A DNA stretch of 46,114 bases from Segeticoccus rhizosphaerae (GCF_009192725.1 NZ_VOHR01000003.1:1-46114), one strand, 5' to 3'. Shown: positions 25,184 to 34,088, counted from the stretch's first letter. A program made the numbers and translations. The notes: generated from the letters alone by a model not told the origin.

Positions 25184-26214
25184 CGTGTTTCGCCATCCTG
25201 GAGGGTCGAGGTGTTGACGTTGAGCCACGGACTGGCCCCGGCGTCGATGACGCCTTGGAGGACCGCACGGTTTCGGCCGAAGCGGTAGTCGCAGGTGTCG
25301 CTTGTCTTGCTGTCCCAGAGCGTGATGGCTTTGACCTGCGGGTACTTGCGGAGGACGGAAGGGATGGAGCGATACCAGTTCGCGGTGCGCTGAGCATCGT
25401 CCGGATAGAGCACCGAGCCGGACTCGCTGATCATCGCCGGCTTGTCCGGATCGATGCCCAGCGCGGGGCCATGCTCGTGGACCCAGTCATAGAAGGGCTT
25501 GAGCCGCTCTTCGAAGGAGCGGTAGGCGTCGTCCTTGATACGACCCGACTTGCAGCCGGACTGGTTGTAGACGTTCCAGCTGATCCAGTCGACGTAGCGG
25601 TTGCCCGGCCAGATCGATCCGGCGCGGGAGAGGTTCTGCTCACGGCCGGTCATGACCCAGACCCAGACGGCGTTCGTTGCCCCCGCGCTCTCGTAGACCT
25701 GGTGCACGTGTCGCCAGGCCGCCTTGTAGTCAGCTGCGCTGCCACGGGTGCCGAGCTTGCGCTGTTGGTTCCCCTCCTGCTCGAAGGTCAGGAAGACGGG
25801 AGTCTTCAGGCTTGCGATCCCCTCGGCCTGGCGTCGCAGCGAGTCGTCGTAGTCGCCCCGGGCGATCGACACATACGAGATCTGCTGGCTGTCGCCATAC
25901 ACGCGCGCCGCGATGCTCAGGTGCAGGATCATGCCCTTGGCCACCATCTGGCGCTCGGCGTCGGTCGGGATCGGTTGCTCGAGGTCGTGGTAGTTGTAGA
26001 CGAGATCGAAGGGTCGTTTGACCTGCTGCTCCAAAGTCGCGAGCGCCGACTCGGACTTGGGTTGGGTGGAGACGCCCCACAGCGCGCCGCACGACGGCAC
26101 GAGATCCTTGGAAAGAGTGCACTCGTTGCTGACCGGTGCCGACTGGTCGGAGGAGCAGGCCGCCGCACCCATCAGGACGAGCACGGCCAGCGCTGCCCGC
26201 CAGGATCTCTTCAC
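25180..26214 (-). CDS. GH26-like glycoside hydrolase lipoprotein
   Basis: A 344-residue lipoprotein with signal peptide KRSWRAALAVLVLMGAAAC, the lipobox Cys near residue 20. The barrel domain resembles GH26: FLTFEQEGN carries the candidate acid/base Glu and PAMISESGS the candidate nucleophile Glu. YVDWISWNVYNQSGC and AITLWDSKTSDTCDYRF line the expected cleft. It parallels the Tat-secreted homologue at 4068-5063 but is membrane-anchored. The GTG at 26214 overlaps the upstream TGA by 4 nt; the longer frame runs antisense-like through the exporter gene and is rejected. Co-translation with an exporter and sulfotransferases suggests it edits the sulfated polymer. Substrate unknown. Confidence 0.75.
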   Translation of the reverse strand: MKRSWRAALAVLVLMGAAACSSDQSAPVSNECTLSKDLVPSCGALWGVSTQPKSESALATLEQQVKRPFDLVYNYHDLEQPIPTDAERQMVAKGMILHLSIAARVYGDSQQISYVSIARGDYDDSLRRQAEGIASLKTPVFLTFEQEGNQQRKLGTRGSAADYKAAWRHVHQVYESAGATNAVWVWVMTGREQNLSRAGSIWPGNRYVDWISWNVYNQSGCKSGRIKDDAYRSFEERLKPFYDWVHEHGPALGIDPDKPAMISESGSVLYPDDAQRTANWYRSIPSVLRKYPQVKAITLWDSKTSDTCDYRFGRNRAVLQGVIDAGASPWLNVNTSTLQDGETR

Positions 26215-27155
26215 CGCTGCGCCGCCACGGCCTGCTTGGCCTTCACCCGGTGGTGCGCCAGGGCTGGGAAGCCGTAGTGGCGGCGCACCAGCATCCACAG
26301 CAGAGGAGCGATGCACAGCACGCCCCCGAGTGCCATCGCCGTGGTCACGGTGGGGAGCCCGAGCATCTTCAGCGACGAGGCCAGCAGCACGAAGGCCAGT
26401 GCGCGGCGCACCAGGCCACCGGGGGCCCGGGAGGAGAGGTGTGCGCCGACCCACACACCCGGAATGGACCCCACGAGCAACGACACGGTCACGCCCAGGT
26501 GCAGGTCGCCGAAGAAGATGTGGCCCAGGGCCGCCGCCATCACGAGGGGGACCGCCTGGACCAGGTCGGTGCCCACGAGCTGGCTCGCCTTGAGGCCGGG
26601 GTAGAGCGCCATGAGGGCGATGATGATCAGCGAGCCGGCTCCCACGGAGGTCAGGCCGACGACCACGCCACCCACGATGCCGACGGCGACGGTGGACAGG
26701 ATGCGGACCTTGATCACCGGCGGCCCACCGGGGAGTGCCTCGCCCTTGCCGTCCCGACGTCTGGCCCGCTCCAGCAGTCGGAGGTAGGCGCGGATCGTCA
26801 AGCCGGTCGCCGCCACGAGCAGCGCCCCACCGAGGGCGACCTGGATGACGTGCTGGACATGCTTTCCGTCTCCGAGGGCCCGCGCGATCAGCACGCCGCC
26901 GAACGCAGCGGGGACCGAGCCCACGACGAGCCACTTCACGAGGTTGAGGTTCACCGTGCCGTGGCGGAGGTGGACGAACGAGCCCACCGGCTTCATGAAC
27001 GCACTGGCAACGAGGTCGCTCGAGACGGCCGCGAGCGGCGGGACACCGAAGATCAGGACGAGGGCCGGCGTCATGAGCGCCCCACCCCCCATGCCGGTCA
27101 GGCCCACGATGATGCCGATCCCGAACGACGTCACCGTCATCACTGGATCGATCAC
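26211..27155 (-). CDS. TauE/SafE family sulfur-anion exporter
   Basis: A 314-residue membrane protein of the TauE/SafE (DUF81) family with about 8 helices in two halves. Each half carries the Gly-rich signature: GLTGMGGGALMTPALVLIFG in the first (about 18-37) and GLTSVGAGSLIIIALMALYPG in the second. Family members export sulfite, sulfoacetate or related anions; some may import sulfate-type substrates. Here it is the first gene of an operon with two sulfotransferases, so a link to sulfate/sulfite balance is likely but inferred. A GTG at 27155 is used; ATG 27140 is possible. A weak minus-strand promoter (TTGGAC, 15 bp, TACGAC; plus coordinates 27221-27247) precedes it. Confidence 0.88.
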   Translation of the reverse strand: MIDPVMTVTSFGIGIIVGLTGMGGGALMTPALVLIFGVPPLAAVSSDLVASAFMKPVGSFVHLRHGTVNLNLVKWLVVGSVPAAFGGVLIARALGDGKHVQHVIQVALGGALLVAATGLTIRAYLRLLERARRRDGKGEALPGGPPVIKVRILSTVAVGIVGGVVVGLTSVGAGSLIIIALMALYPGLKASQLVGTDLVQAVPLVMAAALGHIFFGDLHLGVTVSLLVGSIPGVWVGAHLSSRAPGGLVRRALAFVLLASSLKMLGLPTVTTAMALGGVLCIAPLLWMLVRRHYGFPALAHHRVKAKQAVAAQR

Positions 27156-27394
27156 TTCACGTCCCTGCCTCCCGACCGAGGCTACGCACCGTCACACGCG
27201 GCGCACGCCTTCTCACCACCGTCGTAGAGCACCCCCGGCTCGTCCAAGCTGGCTGTCGGCGCCGTGCTGCCCCACGCAATGACGTTAACGAAATGTTGCG
27301 TGAGCGGTGTGGTGAATGCAGAAATCGCCGCAACTTCGCGTGCACGACCGGAGCGCAACCCAGGTAGGGCGTGGGGCCGGGGCCGGTCGAGCAG

Positions 27395-28762
27395 CTACGA
27401 AGGGTCCGTGTGTGTGGCAGAGCGTTCCGCGCGTCGGATGGCTCGTCGCGAACGGAGGTAAGCCCACGGACCCCTGATGATGCCCCTGAGTTCGGTGCGA
27501 GTCAGGTCTGCGGGAAAAAACGGGGACTTGCCGGCGTTCTTCTCCGAGCGGGGCGACAAGAGCACACGTATCGATGCCGGTGCCCGCGTGAGGAGATGGG
27601 GCAACCGAGCAGGCCGGGTCACGACCAGTTTGGTCATGTGCGCTGTCAGCCCGGTCCCGTAGGCGTAGACCTGCTGACGCAAGTGGCCGTAATCGCGCCG
27701 GTGGTGGTGACGCACCACCGCGCCTGGTTGGTAGACCATCGTGCCTCCGGAGAGGTAGATGGCTCGGAACACGTCCAGGTCCTCGCCGGCGCACGTTGAT
27801 GTGCCCGGGCCCAGAGCGGGGTCGAATCCGCCGATCGCACGAAGGGCTGAGGTGCGGAAGGCCATGGAATTGCCGGAACCGAACTCGGCCGCGGTATAAG
27901 GAAATGCCACCCCGCGCCGACCAGTGACGGCAGGGCTGGGGGATCCCGCCTCATGTGCCAGGGTGCTCAATCGATCCTGAAGCGCCACATCGAGTCTGTC
28001 GGGAGACCACACTGCCAGCCTGTAACCCTTTTCGAAGCCGTTGAACTCCTCGAACCAGACCTGTTCCACCGTCTCGAGCGACAGGGGCACGACGAGACCG
28101 GTGACGCACTGGATTCGCTCATCACAGTCGAACACTTCTGTGATGCGCCGAGCCCAGTCGAGATCCGGGACCGCGTCGTCGTCGACAAAGGCGACGAGTG
28201 GCGTCCGGACGTTGGCCAACCCCGTGTTGCGCGCATGCGAGGCACCCAGCCGTGGCTCGGGCAGGATGCGCAGTCTGGTGTCGTCGATCCCCGCCAGCCG
28301 TTGTGAGACACCGTGCGACGTCGGGTCGTTGTCCACGACGATGAGCTCGTCGAGCGGCTGGTCCTGGTTCAGCAGCGAGGTCACGGCCTGGCGCAACTGT
28401 GGGCTGACCCCGAGCGTGGCCACGACGACCGACAGCCGGCGCGCCGCGGGACCCCCGCTCGTGGTGGTGGCAGCCGGCTCGGACAACGAAGCGGCGTGAC
28501 TCGGCGGAGCCGAGGTGAGGACGTCAGGGGCCACGCGCCGTACAGCTTCGATCCAGTCGGCGTGGCTTGCCATTGCGCAGAGGCCGGAGACCCGCGCCTG
28601 ACCCAGAGGCCAGCCATGATGGCGCAACAGCAGGTGCGCCTGGCCGCTCCGGGCCTCAGGCAGCGGTGCGGTCTCGTCGGCGACCTCGAGATCCTGCACC
28701 ACAAGTGGAACGAATCCATCAGCCGGGCCTCGCGCGTCTGCGTGATGACCTCTGGCGCCCAT
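27395..28762 (-). CDS. GT2 family glycosyltransferase with N-terminal extension
   Basis: A 455-residue glycosyltransferase. Residues about 1-115 form an extension with FVPLVVQDLEVADETAPLP and the RHHGWPLGQARV motif found in many actinobacterial GT2 proteins. The GT-A domain (about 118-380) shows LSVVVATLGVSPQLRQAV, LIVVDNDP, LGASHARNTGLANV and the FVDDDAVPD metal motif, then GSGNSMAFR and CAGEDLDVFRAI. The C-terminus is basic and may associate with the membrane. The ATG at 28762 is chosen because ACGAGGAG precedes it by about 7 nt; a GTG 30 nt upstream is weaker. It is monocistronic and divergent from the glycerophosphotransferase-like gene. Confidence 0.88.
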   Translation of the reverse strand: MGARGHHADARGPADGFVPLVVQDLEVADETAPLPEARSGQAHLLLRHHGWPLGQARVSGLCAMASHADWIEAVRRVAPDVLTSAPPSHAASLSEPAATTTSGGPAARRLSVVVATLGVSPQLRQAVTSLLNQDQPLDELIVVDNDPTSHGVSQRLAGIDDTRLRILPEPRLGASHARNTGLANVRTPLVAFVDDDAVPDLDWARRITEVFDCDERIQCVTGLVVPLSLETVEQVWFEEFNGFEKGYRLAVWSPDRLDVALQDRLSTLAHEAGSPSPAVTGRRGVAFPYTAAEFGSGNSMAFRTSALRAIGGFDPALGPGTSTCAGEDLDVFRAIYLSGGTMVYQPGAVVRHHHRRDYGHLRQQVYAYGTGLTAHMTKLVVTRPARLPHLLTRAPASIRVLLSPRSEKNAGKSPFFPADLTRTELRGIIRGPWAYLRSRRAIRRAERSATHTDPS

Positions 28763-29012
28763 TGCGTCTCCTCGTAAAGGTGATGTCACCACCCTGTCAG
28801 GGCGGAGCCGCCGATGACCTCCAACTACTTCCGATACTAACGTCGCGAGATCCTACGTCGACCGCTCGCGCTTGGCCGCAGTACTCGCTTGTGCTGCATT
28901 CACGAAAGCGCGGAAATGTGCAGATGCGTCATGGGACACTCCCTCTGGTCTGCTTGGCATGTCCTCCATGCAGCGGCTCGTGGATCTGACACTGGTGAGG
29001 AGGTCCTGGCTG

Positions 29013-30296
29013 ATGCTGTCGCGCTTGCGGCGGTTGCGCGCGATCCGGTCCCTGGTGCGGCGAATCGGCGTGCATCGGGTGGTTACGCTCGCCGCGATCC
29101 TCCAGTGGCCGGTCCACCTGGCGTCGCGACGCCTCCTGGCCACGGTGCCACGCGACCCGCGACTGGTGGTCATGGGCTCGCCACTGGACAGGTTTGCCGA
29201 CAACGCGGCATACCTTTTCCTACACATGTCGGAGCACGCTGACGGGCTGGAGACGGTGTGGATCAGCGGGTCCTCCGATGTGGTGGGTCGTCTTCGTTCG
29301 CAGGGCTACCGCGCGGAGCGACGTTGGTCGAGACGAGGTGTGCTGGCCACGGTGCGTGCAGGAACCTTCGTCTACGCCGGCTATCGCTCTGACATCAACG
29401 CCTGGTTGTCTCACGGCGCGAGGACGGTGTCACTGTGGCACGGGCTCCCGATCAAGCGCGTCGAGTCCAGTATCGGGAGCCCAGGAGAGTCACAGAGCCG
29501 TCTGGCCGCGCGGGTCGCTCGGATCGGGCGAGAGGCCCCGCCCGACTTCTTGCTGTCCTCCAGCGACTTCGTCACCGAGTGCTTCTCCGACTGGTTCAAC
29601 GTGCCTGCCGACCACTGCTGGGAGCTGGGCTATCCGCGCAGCGATCACCTGGTGGCGGCTCCCGATAGGCCGCCCGCTGCCCTGGTCTGGCACGACGAGG
29701 TGTGGGAGCGGCTCACCGCGGGGACGCGAGTGGTCGGCCTCTTTCTTACCTGGCGTGACGACCTCGTCGACGACGTCGTCGACGAGGCCTTGGTGCGTCG
29801 TCTGGTGGACACCTGCGAACGCGAGGGAGCCGTGCTCGTCTACAAGGCGCACTACAACGTCGCTCCCACGGCCGTCCCTCAGAAGTGCGTACTGATACCC
29901 GGAGACGCCGATCTGCATGCCTATCTCGGCTTGTGCGACGTGCTGATCACCGATTACTCCTCGATCGCGCTCGACTTCCTGCTCATGCGCCGACCTGTCG
30001 TCTACTACATGCCCGACCTCGAGCACTACGCGAAGCATCGTGGCCTCGCCATCGATCCCGAAACCCTCCCGGGGATCTTGACCCGCGACCAGTCGTCGCT
30101 GCTCAAGGCGGTCGAGTCGGTGGTCCGCAATCCGGACAGTGTGCCTTGGACCGCGGCTGACGAGGGGCTCCTGACCAAGATGTGGGGTGCCTATGACGGG
30201 CACGGGTCAGTGGCGATCGTCGAGCAACTCGAGCAAACCATCGCGCCCGGGTCGGCGAACACGTCTTCAGCGATGGGCGGCTGGCCAACTCGGTGA
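29013..30296 (+). CDS. CDP-glycerol glycerophosphotransferase-like (TagB/TagF family)
   Basis: A 427-residue protein of the teichoic-acid polymerase family, which transfers glycerol-phosphate (or another polyol-phosphate) from a CDP-donor. It shows SLWHGLPIKRVES (catalytic His about 143), LVYKAHYN (about 275-282, replacing the usual K-x-H-P) and ITDYSSIALDFLLMRRPVVYYMPD (about 312-335). The first ~40 residues are basic and amphipathic, fitting peripheral membrane attachment. The ATG at 29013 is chosen for GAGGAGG 9 nt upstream; the frame is open to a TTG at 28872 without a good site. It should work with the cytidylyltransferase and G1P dehydrogenase at 41996-43890. The last 30 nt overlap the convergent kinase gene. 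Confidence 0.88.
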   Translation: MLSRLRRLRAIRSLVRRIGVHRVVTLAAILQWPVHLASRRLLATVPRDPRLVVMGSPLDRFADNAAYLFLHMSEHADGLETVWISGSSDVVGRLRSQGYRAERRWSRRGVLATVRAGTFVYAGYRSDINAWLSHGARTVSLWHGLPIKRVESSIGSPGESQSRLAARVARIGREAPPDFLLSSSDFVTECFSDWFNVPADHCWELGYPRSDHLVAAPDRPPAALVWHDEVWERLTAGTRVVGLFLTWRDDLVDDVVDEALVRRLVDTCEREGAVLVYKAHYNVAPTAVPQKCVLIPGDADLHAYLGLCDVLITDYSSIALDFLLMRRPVVYYMPDLEHYAKHRGLAIDPETLPGILTRDQSSLLKAVESVVRNPDSVPWTAADEGLLTKMWGAYDGHGSVAIVEQLEQTIAPGSANTSSAMGGWPTR

Positions 30297-31304
30297 CGCC
30301 ACCTCATCGAGGAGGCTCATGAAGTGACGTCTGACCAGAAGTCTGCGACCAACCGCAAGGCGGGGCGCCCGCTCTGTGATGCCGGCGTCCCGAGTCGCCC
30401 ACCGGGTGATCAGGCTCAGCACCATGAGCGGTCGCAGGGCGCCCGACCATGGAGCGCCACCGTAGTAGGCATCCAGGAACGTCGCAGTGGCCCGGCGCCG
30501 TAGCCATTGGGCCTGACGCAGGCCCCCACCCGCCACGAACAGTGGTGCGTCAAAGAGCATCAGGAGGAAGCGCACCACATCAAGCTCGGCCCAGTCCTCC
30601 TGTGTGAGGTCTGGGTCAAGGCAGTACACGGTGGCCGAAGACAGAACTACGTTCTCCGGAGCGAAGTCGCCGTGCAGTAGAACCCGAGACCCCGCCGATA
30701 TCGGGGTGAGTTCATGCGTCCTGGCGAACCACTGCCCATGTCCGGGCAGTCCGGCCGACTCCAGCAACCGAGCGCCACGGGCCAGCGCACGACGCTCCAG
30801 ATCAGGCAGGTCCAAGTGGCTGGACTGCGGTGCCTGGATGGAATGCACCGCCCGGAGGGCCCCTGCCGCTGCACCGACTGCACGAAGCAGAGTGTCGTCG
30901 TCCAGGAGTGCGCGCGGCCCCATGAGCTCGGTGATCGCGTGGCCCGGAACGTACTCCATGGCGAAGGCCTCGATCTCGGCGAGATACGCCAGCGGGCGGG
31001 GGGCCCGGACCGCTCCACCCGCACGAGCGAGGCCATCGTGCAGACGTCGTAGGCCCTCATATTGGGCGGTTGCGTGCAGGGGTGATGCGAGGTCATCCTG
31101 TCGGATGGTGACGTTGGGCCGCTTGACGACCCAGCGACAGCTGGTCGGATCGCTGGCGAGGCCGACAAAGTACAGCACGGACCGTCGCCTCGAGCTGGTG
31201 CGGATGACCACGAGGCGCTCAAGATCGCCGTGTTTGACCTCCTCCGACAAGGCCGTCTGCAGGGAGCCAAGGACGACATCCTCGGCCACGGTGTCAGTGA
31301 TCAT
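30267..31304 (-). CDS. APH-fold kinase, second copy
   Basis: A 345-residue protein with the aminoglycoside/choline-kinase fold. It shows a candidate ATP lysine in CRWVVKRPN (about 56-64), catalytic loop HGDFAPENV (211-219) and metal-binding YCLDPDLTQ (about 227-235). MEYVPGHAI (about 116-124) matches the hinge region. It is only distantly similar to the kinase at 6704-7966, which has a different N-terminus. The substrate is unknown; a sugar, amino alcohol or lipid is plausible. The ATG at 31304 overlaps the upstream gene by 11 nt and lacks a good ribosome-binding site. It is the last gene of the operon that starts with the secreted PKD protein at 37210. Confidence 0.75.
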   Translation of the reverse strand: MITDTVAEDVVLGSLQTALSEEVKHGDLERLVVIRTSSRRRSVLYFVGLASDPTSCRWVVKRPNVTIRQDDLASPLHATAQYEGLRRLHDGLARAGGAVRAPRPLAYLAEIEAFAMEYVPGHAITELMGPRALLDDDTLLRAVGAAAGALRAVHSIQAPQSSHLDLPDLERRALARGARLLESAGLPGHGQWFARTHELTPISAGSRVLLHGDFAPENVVLSSATVYCLDPDLTQEDWAELDVVRFLLMLFDAPLFVAGGGLRQAQWLRRRATATFLDAYYGGAPWSGALRPLMVLSLITRWATRDAGITERAPRLAVGRRLLVRRHFMSLLDEVASPSWPAAHR

Positions 31305-32769
31305 CGAGGGCCGACCGGACCCGGGCCCGGACCAGCCCGGCGATCTCGTCGCTCGGTTGGTGCGCATCCAGCGTCACCACGGGGAAGGCCCCGGCGGCGA
31401 GGTGGTCGTAGAACTGTGCCTGCCTGGACAATTGGGCGACAGACCATTGTTCCGGCTTGCGCGCATAGGCGACCTCGGGATCAACCCGCAGGAGGAACTC
31501 GACGTCGGGTGCTGGCGCGATCAGGCCGACCACGCGGGACAGCCATGCCGCAGGCACGTCCGCGTACCAGAACTGGAGTTTCACGATCGTGTCGAGGCGA
31601 TACCGGTCGAGCACGAGGAACTCCGCCTGGCTGCCCGCTGCCCGCCGGCGCAGGCTCAATCCAGCAGAGACGGCAGACAAGGTGGCCACGGTGGTCCACA
31701 CGACGGACTTCACGACCTGGTGGCGCCTGCTCGCGCCCACCGCCTCAGCTCTTTCCCCTGATGCTGCCGTCCTGCGTTTGGGCCCCAGCCTGCTGCGGAA
31801 GTTGGCCGGCAGGCGGTTCAACAGCGGCTCCGGCCAGATCTTGAAGGGGATCCACAACACTTCGACAGAGTGGTCCTCTCCGACTGTGGCGACAAGCGAG
31901 TCAATCTGTCGGGTCTTCCCTGCGCCGTCGAGCCCCGAGAACGACACCCGCACCTGCCTCCTGGGAGATCCGGCGGCCGACCTGCCGACGCCTCTCATCC
32001 GTGCCGCGCCCGCCGTACTCGCCCTTTGCCAGCCCTCATACGATCGTCGGTGCGCGCGCCACAGCGCGGGGTAGATCGACCTGGCTGCCGCCCGTACCGG
32101 TTGAGCTGGTGCCGCCCTGAGCCACTCCCGACGGCGGGTCGTTCCGGCGGGTGCAGCCGATGGGGCCAGCTGCTGCCCGAGCCGGTTGAGCGCGTCCCAA
32201 TCCTCGCGGCCTACCGCCTCAAGGACTCGCTCGGCGGACCAATTTGCGGGGCAGAGTCCCTCGAAGACCAGTTCACCGAGGCGGCCGCGGCTCACCTCAT
32301 CGACGACCGCGACCAATTCCGCACGTCGACGGTCGTTCACGTGCTGCTTGTCGAACACACAATGCAGCAGCACCGTCCAGAACATGTCGGTGGGATCGAG
32401 GACGTTGATGCCATCGCGGCTCCTACGTCGGTCGAGGCAGGCGTCTTCCAGTCCAGTATGGATCGGTCCATTGCGTCGGTAGATGAGCTTGGTCACGACG
32501 TCGAGCTTCACGCCACGCCCGGGACGCATGCTTCCCAGGACGTAGAAGCGGTGCCAAGGGTGCATCATCCCGGGCAGCGCCACGGCGCCGAGACTATAAA
32601 TGATCTTCTCCATGGAGCCGAGGTCATCTGCGCTGACAAGGAGGTCGATGTCTCGTCCCTCCTCGCCGAGCCCCGTCAGACCCCGGAGCAGCGCCCACCG
32701 GATCCCTGCCTCGTCGAGCGCCCCAAAGACCTCGGCAACCTTCGATGAGTTGGGGTTCGTCACAGTCAT
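31294..32769 (-). CDS. Nucleotidyltransferase-like / thymidylate-kinase-like fusion
   Basis: A 491-residue two-domain protein. Residues 1-200 resemble a Pol-beta-type nucleotidyltransferase: LLRGL...GRDIDLLV (27-45, with the D-x-D pair) and KLDVVTKL (about 88-95) with the third acidic residue. Residues about 272-491 are a P-loop kinase: SGLDGAGKTRQ (278-288), LDRYRLDT (387-394) and an FLLRVDPEVAYARKP stretch as in thymidylate kinases. A basic linker (about 205-270) connects them. It may modify a sugar, polyol or nucleotide precursor; the function is unknown. The ATG at 32769 overlaps the flippase stop (ATGA). The longer open frame upstream lies inside the flippase and is rejected. Confidence 0.78.
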   Translation of the reverse strand: MTVTNPNSSKVAEVFGALDEAGIRWALLRGLTGLGEEGRDIDLLVSADDLGSMEKIIYSLGAVALPGMMHPWHRFYVLGSMRPGRGVKLDVVTKLIYRRNGPIHTGLEDACLDRRRSRDGINVLDPTDMFWTVLLHCVFDKQHVNDRRRAELVAVVDEVSRGRLGELVFEGLCPANWSAERVLEAVGREDWDALNRLGQQLAPSAAPAGTTRRREWLRAAPAQPVRAAARSIYPALWRAHRRSYEGWQRASTAGAARMRGVGRSAAGSPRRQVRVSFSGLDGAGKTRQIDSLVATVGEDHSVEVLWIPFKIWPEPLLNRLPANFRSRLGPKRRTAASGERAEAVGASRRHQVVKSVVWTTVATLSAVSAGLSLRRRAAGSQAEFLVLDRYRLDTIVKLQFWYADVPAAWLSRVVGLIAPAPDVEFLLRVDPEVAYARKPEQWSVAQLSRQAQFYDHLAAGAFPVVTLDAHQPSDEIAGLVRARVRSALDDH

Positions 32770-34088
32770 GAGGTGGCTCCGATCGCCGTCACGGTTTTGC
32801 GCCAGACCAACAACAGTGCCGCGGCCGCGCCGGCGACCTGAGCGACCAGCCAGGCGATCGCCATACCCTCGACACCAAGGCGCGGAGTCAGCAAGAGGCA
32901 CAAGCCGATGGTCAAGGCGGCATTCTGCGCCCGGAGCCAGACGATGATCCCAATGCGGCGATGTGCCCGCGACTCGGCGATCGCAAAGGTGACCACCGCT
33001 CGCGGCACGCTGGCCAGCAGCAAGATCTGCAGTGTGAGCACTCCCTGAGCGGCGTAGCCCGAGCCGTACAACTTCAGGATGAGGGGGGCCGAGACGAGTC
33101 CGAGCAGGACCACAACACCGACAAACGGCACAACGCTGCGCAACAGCGTGCGTCGCAGCGCAGCGGGATCTCCACCGTATGACGTCTCCACAGTCAGTGC
33201 CGTGCCGACGTTGTTGGCGAGCAGGTCCATCGTGGAGGAGACCAGCCACGCTACCGCGAAGACGGATGCACGAACCGGGCCCAGGAGCCCGAGCGCCAGA
33301 ACCGGCAGCAGCAGGGTCGATGACGCCTGGAAGAGATAGCCGAAGTAGTCCAGAGCCAGCTTGCGTGATGACTCCCCCCTGAGCGGGGCCGTTGCTTGTG
33401 TGCGGGGCCGGCGCCCCTGGTTGCGGAAGATGAAGCAGGAGACCACCGGCACGATGAGGAGCAAGGGAATCAACCAACTCCCGAAGATCCCGACCTCGGG
33501 CAGGCTCGCCGCAAGCAGCACCAGCAGGCCGATCTTCAGGATGCCGAAGACTGCGTTCTCGATGGGAACGGCGACTCCCCACCCGGTTGAAGCCAGGACG
33601 GCGTCTTGTAGGGCGAACATGTTGAAGGCCAACACCGCAAGGGCGAACAGCAGCATCCGGTTCGTGGTCCCCAGGATGTCCGACAGCCCGCTCAGGTGTG
33701 GAAGCACGAAGGTCAAGAACACACTCAAGATGGCGAGGGAGTACACCGTCACGACTGCGTAGATCCGCAGAACCACTCGGCGACCGTGTTCACCGGCGCG
33801 CGGCACCAGCACACTGATGCTTGGTCCCAGATTGAGCTGGGCGAAGCCTGAGAGCGTCGTCATCAGGGCGATCAGTGCGGTGTTGGTTCCGACTGCTTCC
33901 TGGTCGTAGGCGCGGGCCGCGACCACCCAGTAGGCGATGCCCAGGAAACCGTTCACGCCGGTGTTCACCACGAGGGGAAGCGAGGTCCGGACCAGGCCAT
34001 CTCGCCTGAGTCGCACGGCTTGAGAGCGGAGCCGTTCGGTGGTGCTGATCTGCGTCAAAGGAGGCTCCTCCGAGGTCCTCGATGTCAC
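32766..34088 (-). CDS. Polysaccharide flippase (Wzx-like), second copy
   Basis: A 440-residue polytopic protein of the oligosaccharide-flippase superfamily with about 12 helices and no large soluble domain. SLPLVVNTGVNGFLGIAYWV is the first helix and GTNTALIALMTTLSGFAQLNLG a typical family segment. The protein ends in a short tail after LLLVWRKTV. It differs widely from the flippase at 5037-6707. The GTG at 34088 overlaps the stop of the PKD protein (GTGA); a TTG at 34058, 5 nt after GGAGGAG, is a good alternative start. Its position within the PKD/kinase operon suggests that it exports a second type of lipid-linked unit. Confidence 0.86.
   Translation of the reverse strand: MTSRTSEEPPLTQISTTERLRSQAVRLRRDGLVRTSLPLVVNTGVNGFLGIAYWVVAARAYDQEAVGTNTALIALMTTLSGFAQLNLGPSISVLVPRAGEHGRRVVLRIYAVVTVYSLAILSVFLTFVLPHLSGLSDILGTTNRMLLFALAVLAFNMFALQDAVLASTGWGVAVPIENAVFGILKIGLLVLLAASLPEVGIFGSWLIPLLLIVPVVSCFIFRNQGRRPRTQATAPLRGESSRKLALDYFGYLFQASSTLLLPVLALGLLGPVRASVFAVAWLVSSTMDLLANNVGTALTVETSYGGDPAALRRTLLRSVVPFVGVVVLLGLVSAPLILKLYGSGYAAQGVLTLQILLLASVPRAVVTFAIAESRAHRRIGIIVWLRAQNAALTIGLCLLLTPRLGVEGMAIAWLVAQVAGAAAALLLVWRKTVTAIGATS

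Noticed and set aside
24907-26277. A 456-codon plus-strand open frame
   Set aside because: It covers three minus-strand genes with coupled starts. Its composition is that of an antisense shadow.
26215-26934. Longer N-terminus for the GH26-like lipoprotein
   Set aside because: The extension would overlap the exporter gene by over 700 nt, and the lipoprotein signal begins at the GTG in the GTGA overlap.
27275-27300. Partial palindrome around CGTTAACG as an operator for the exporter operon
   Set aside because: The inner and outer arms are not concentric, and the match to any known operator is poor.
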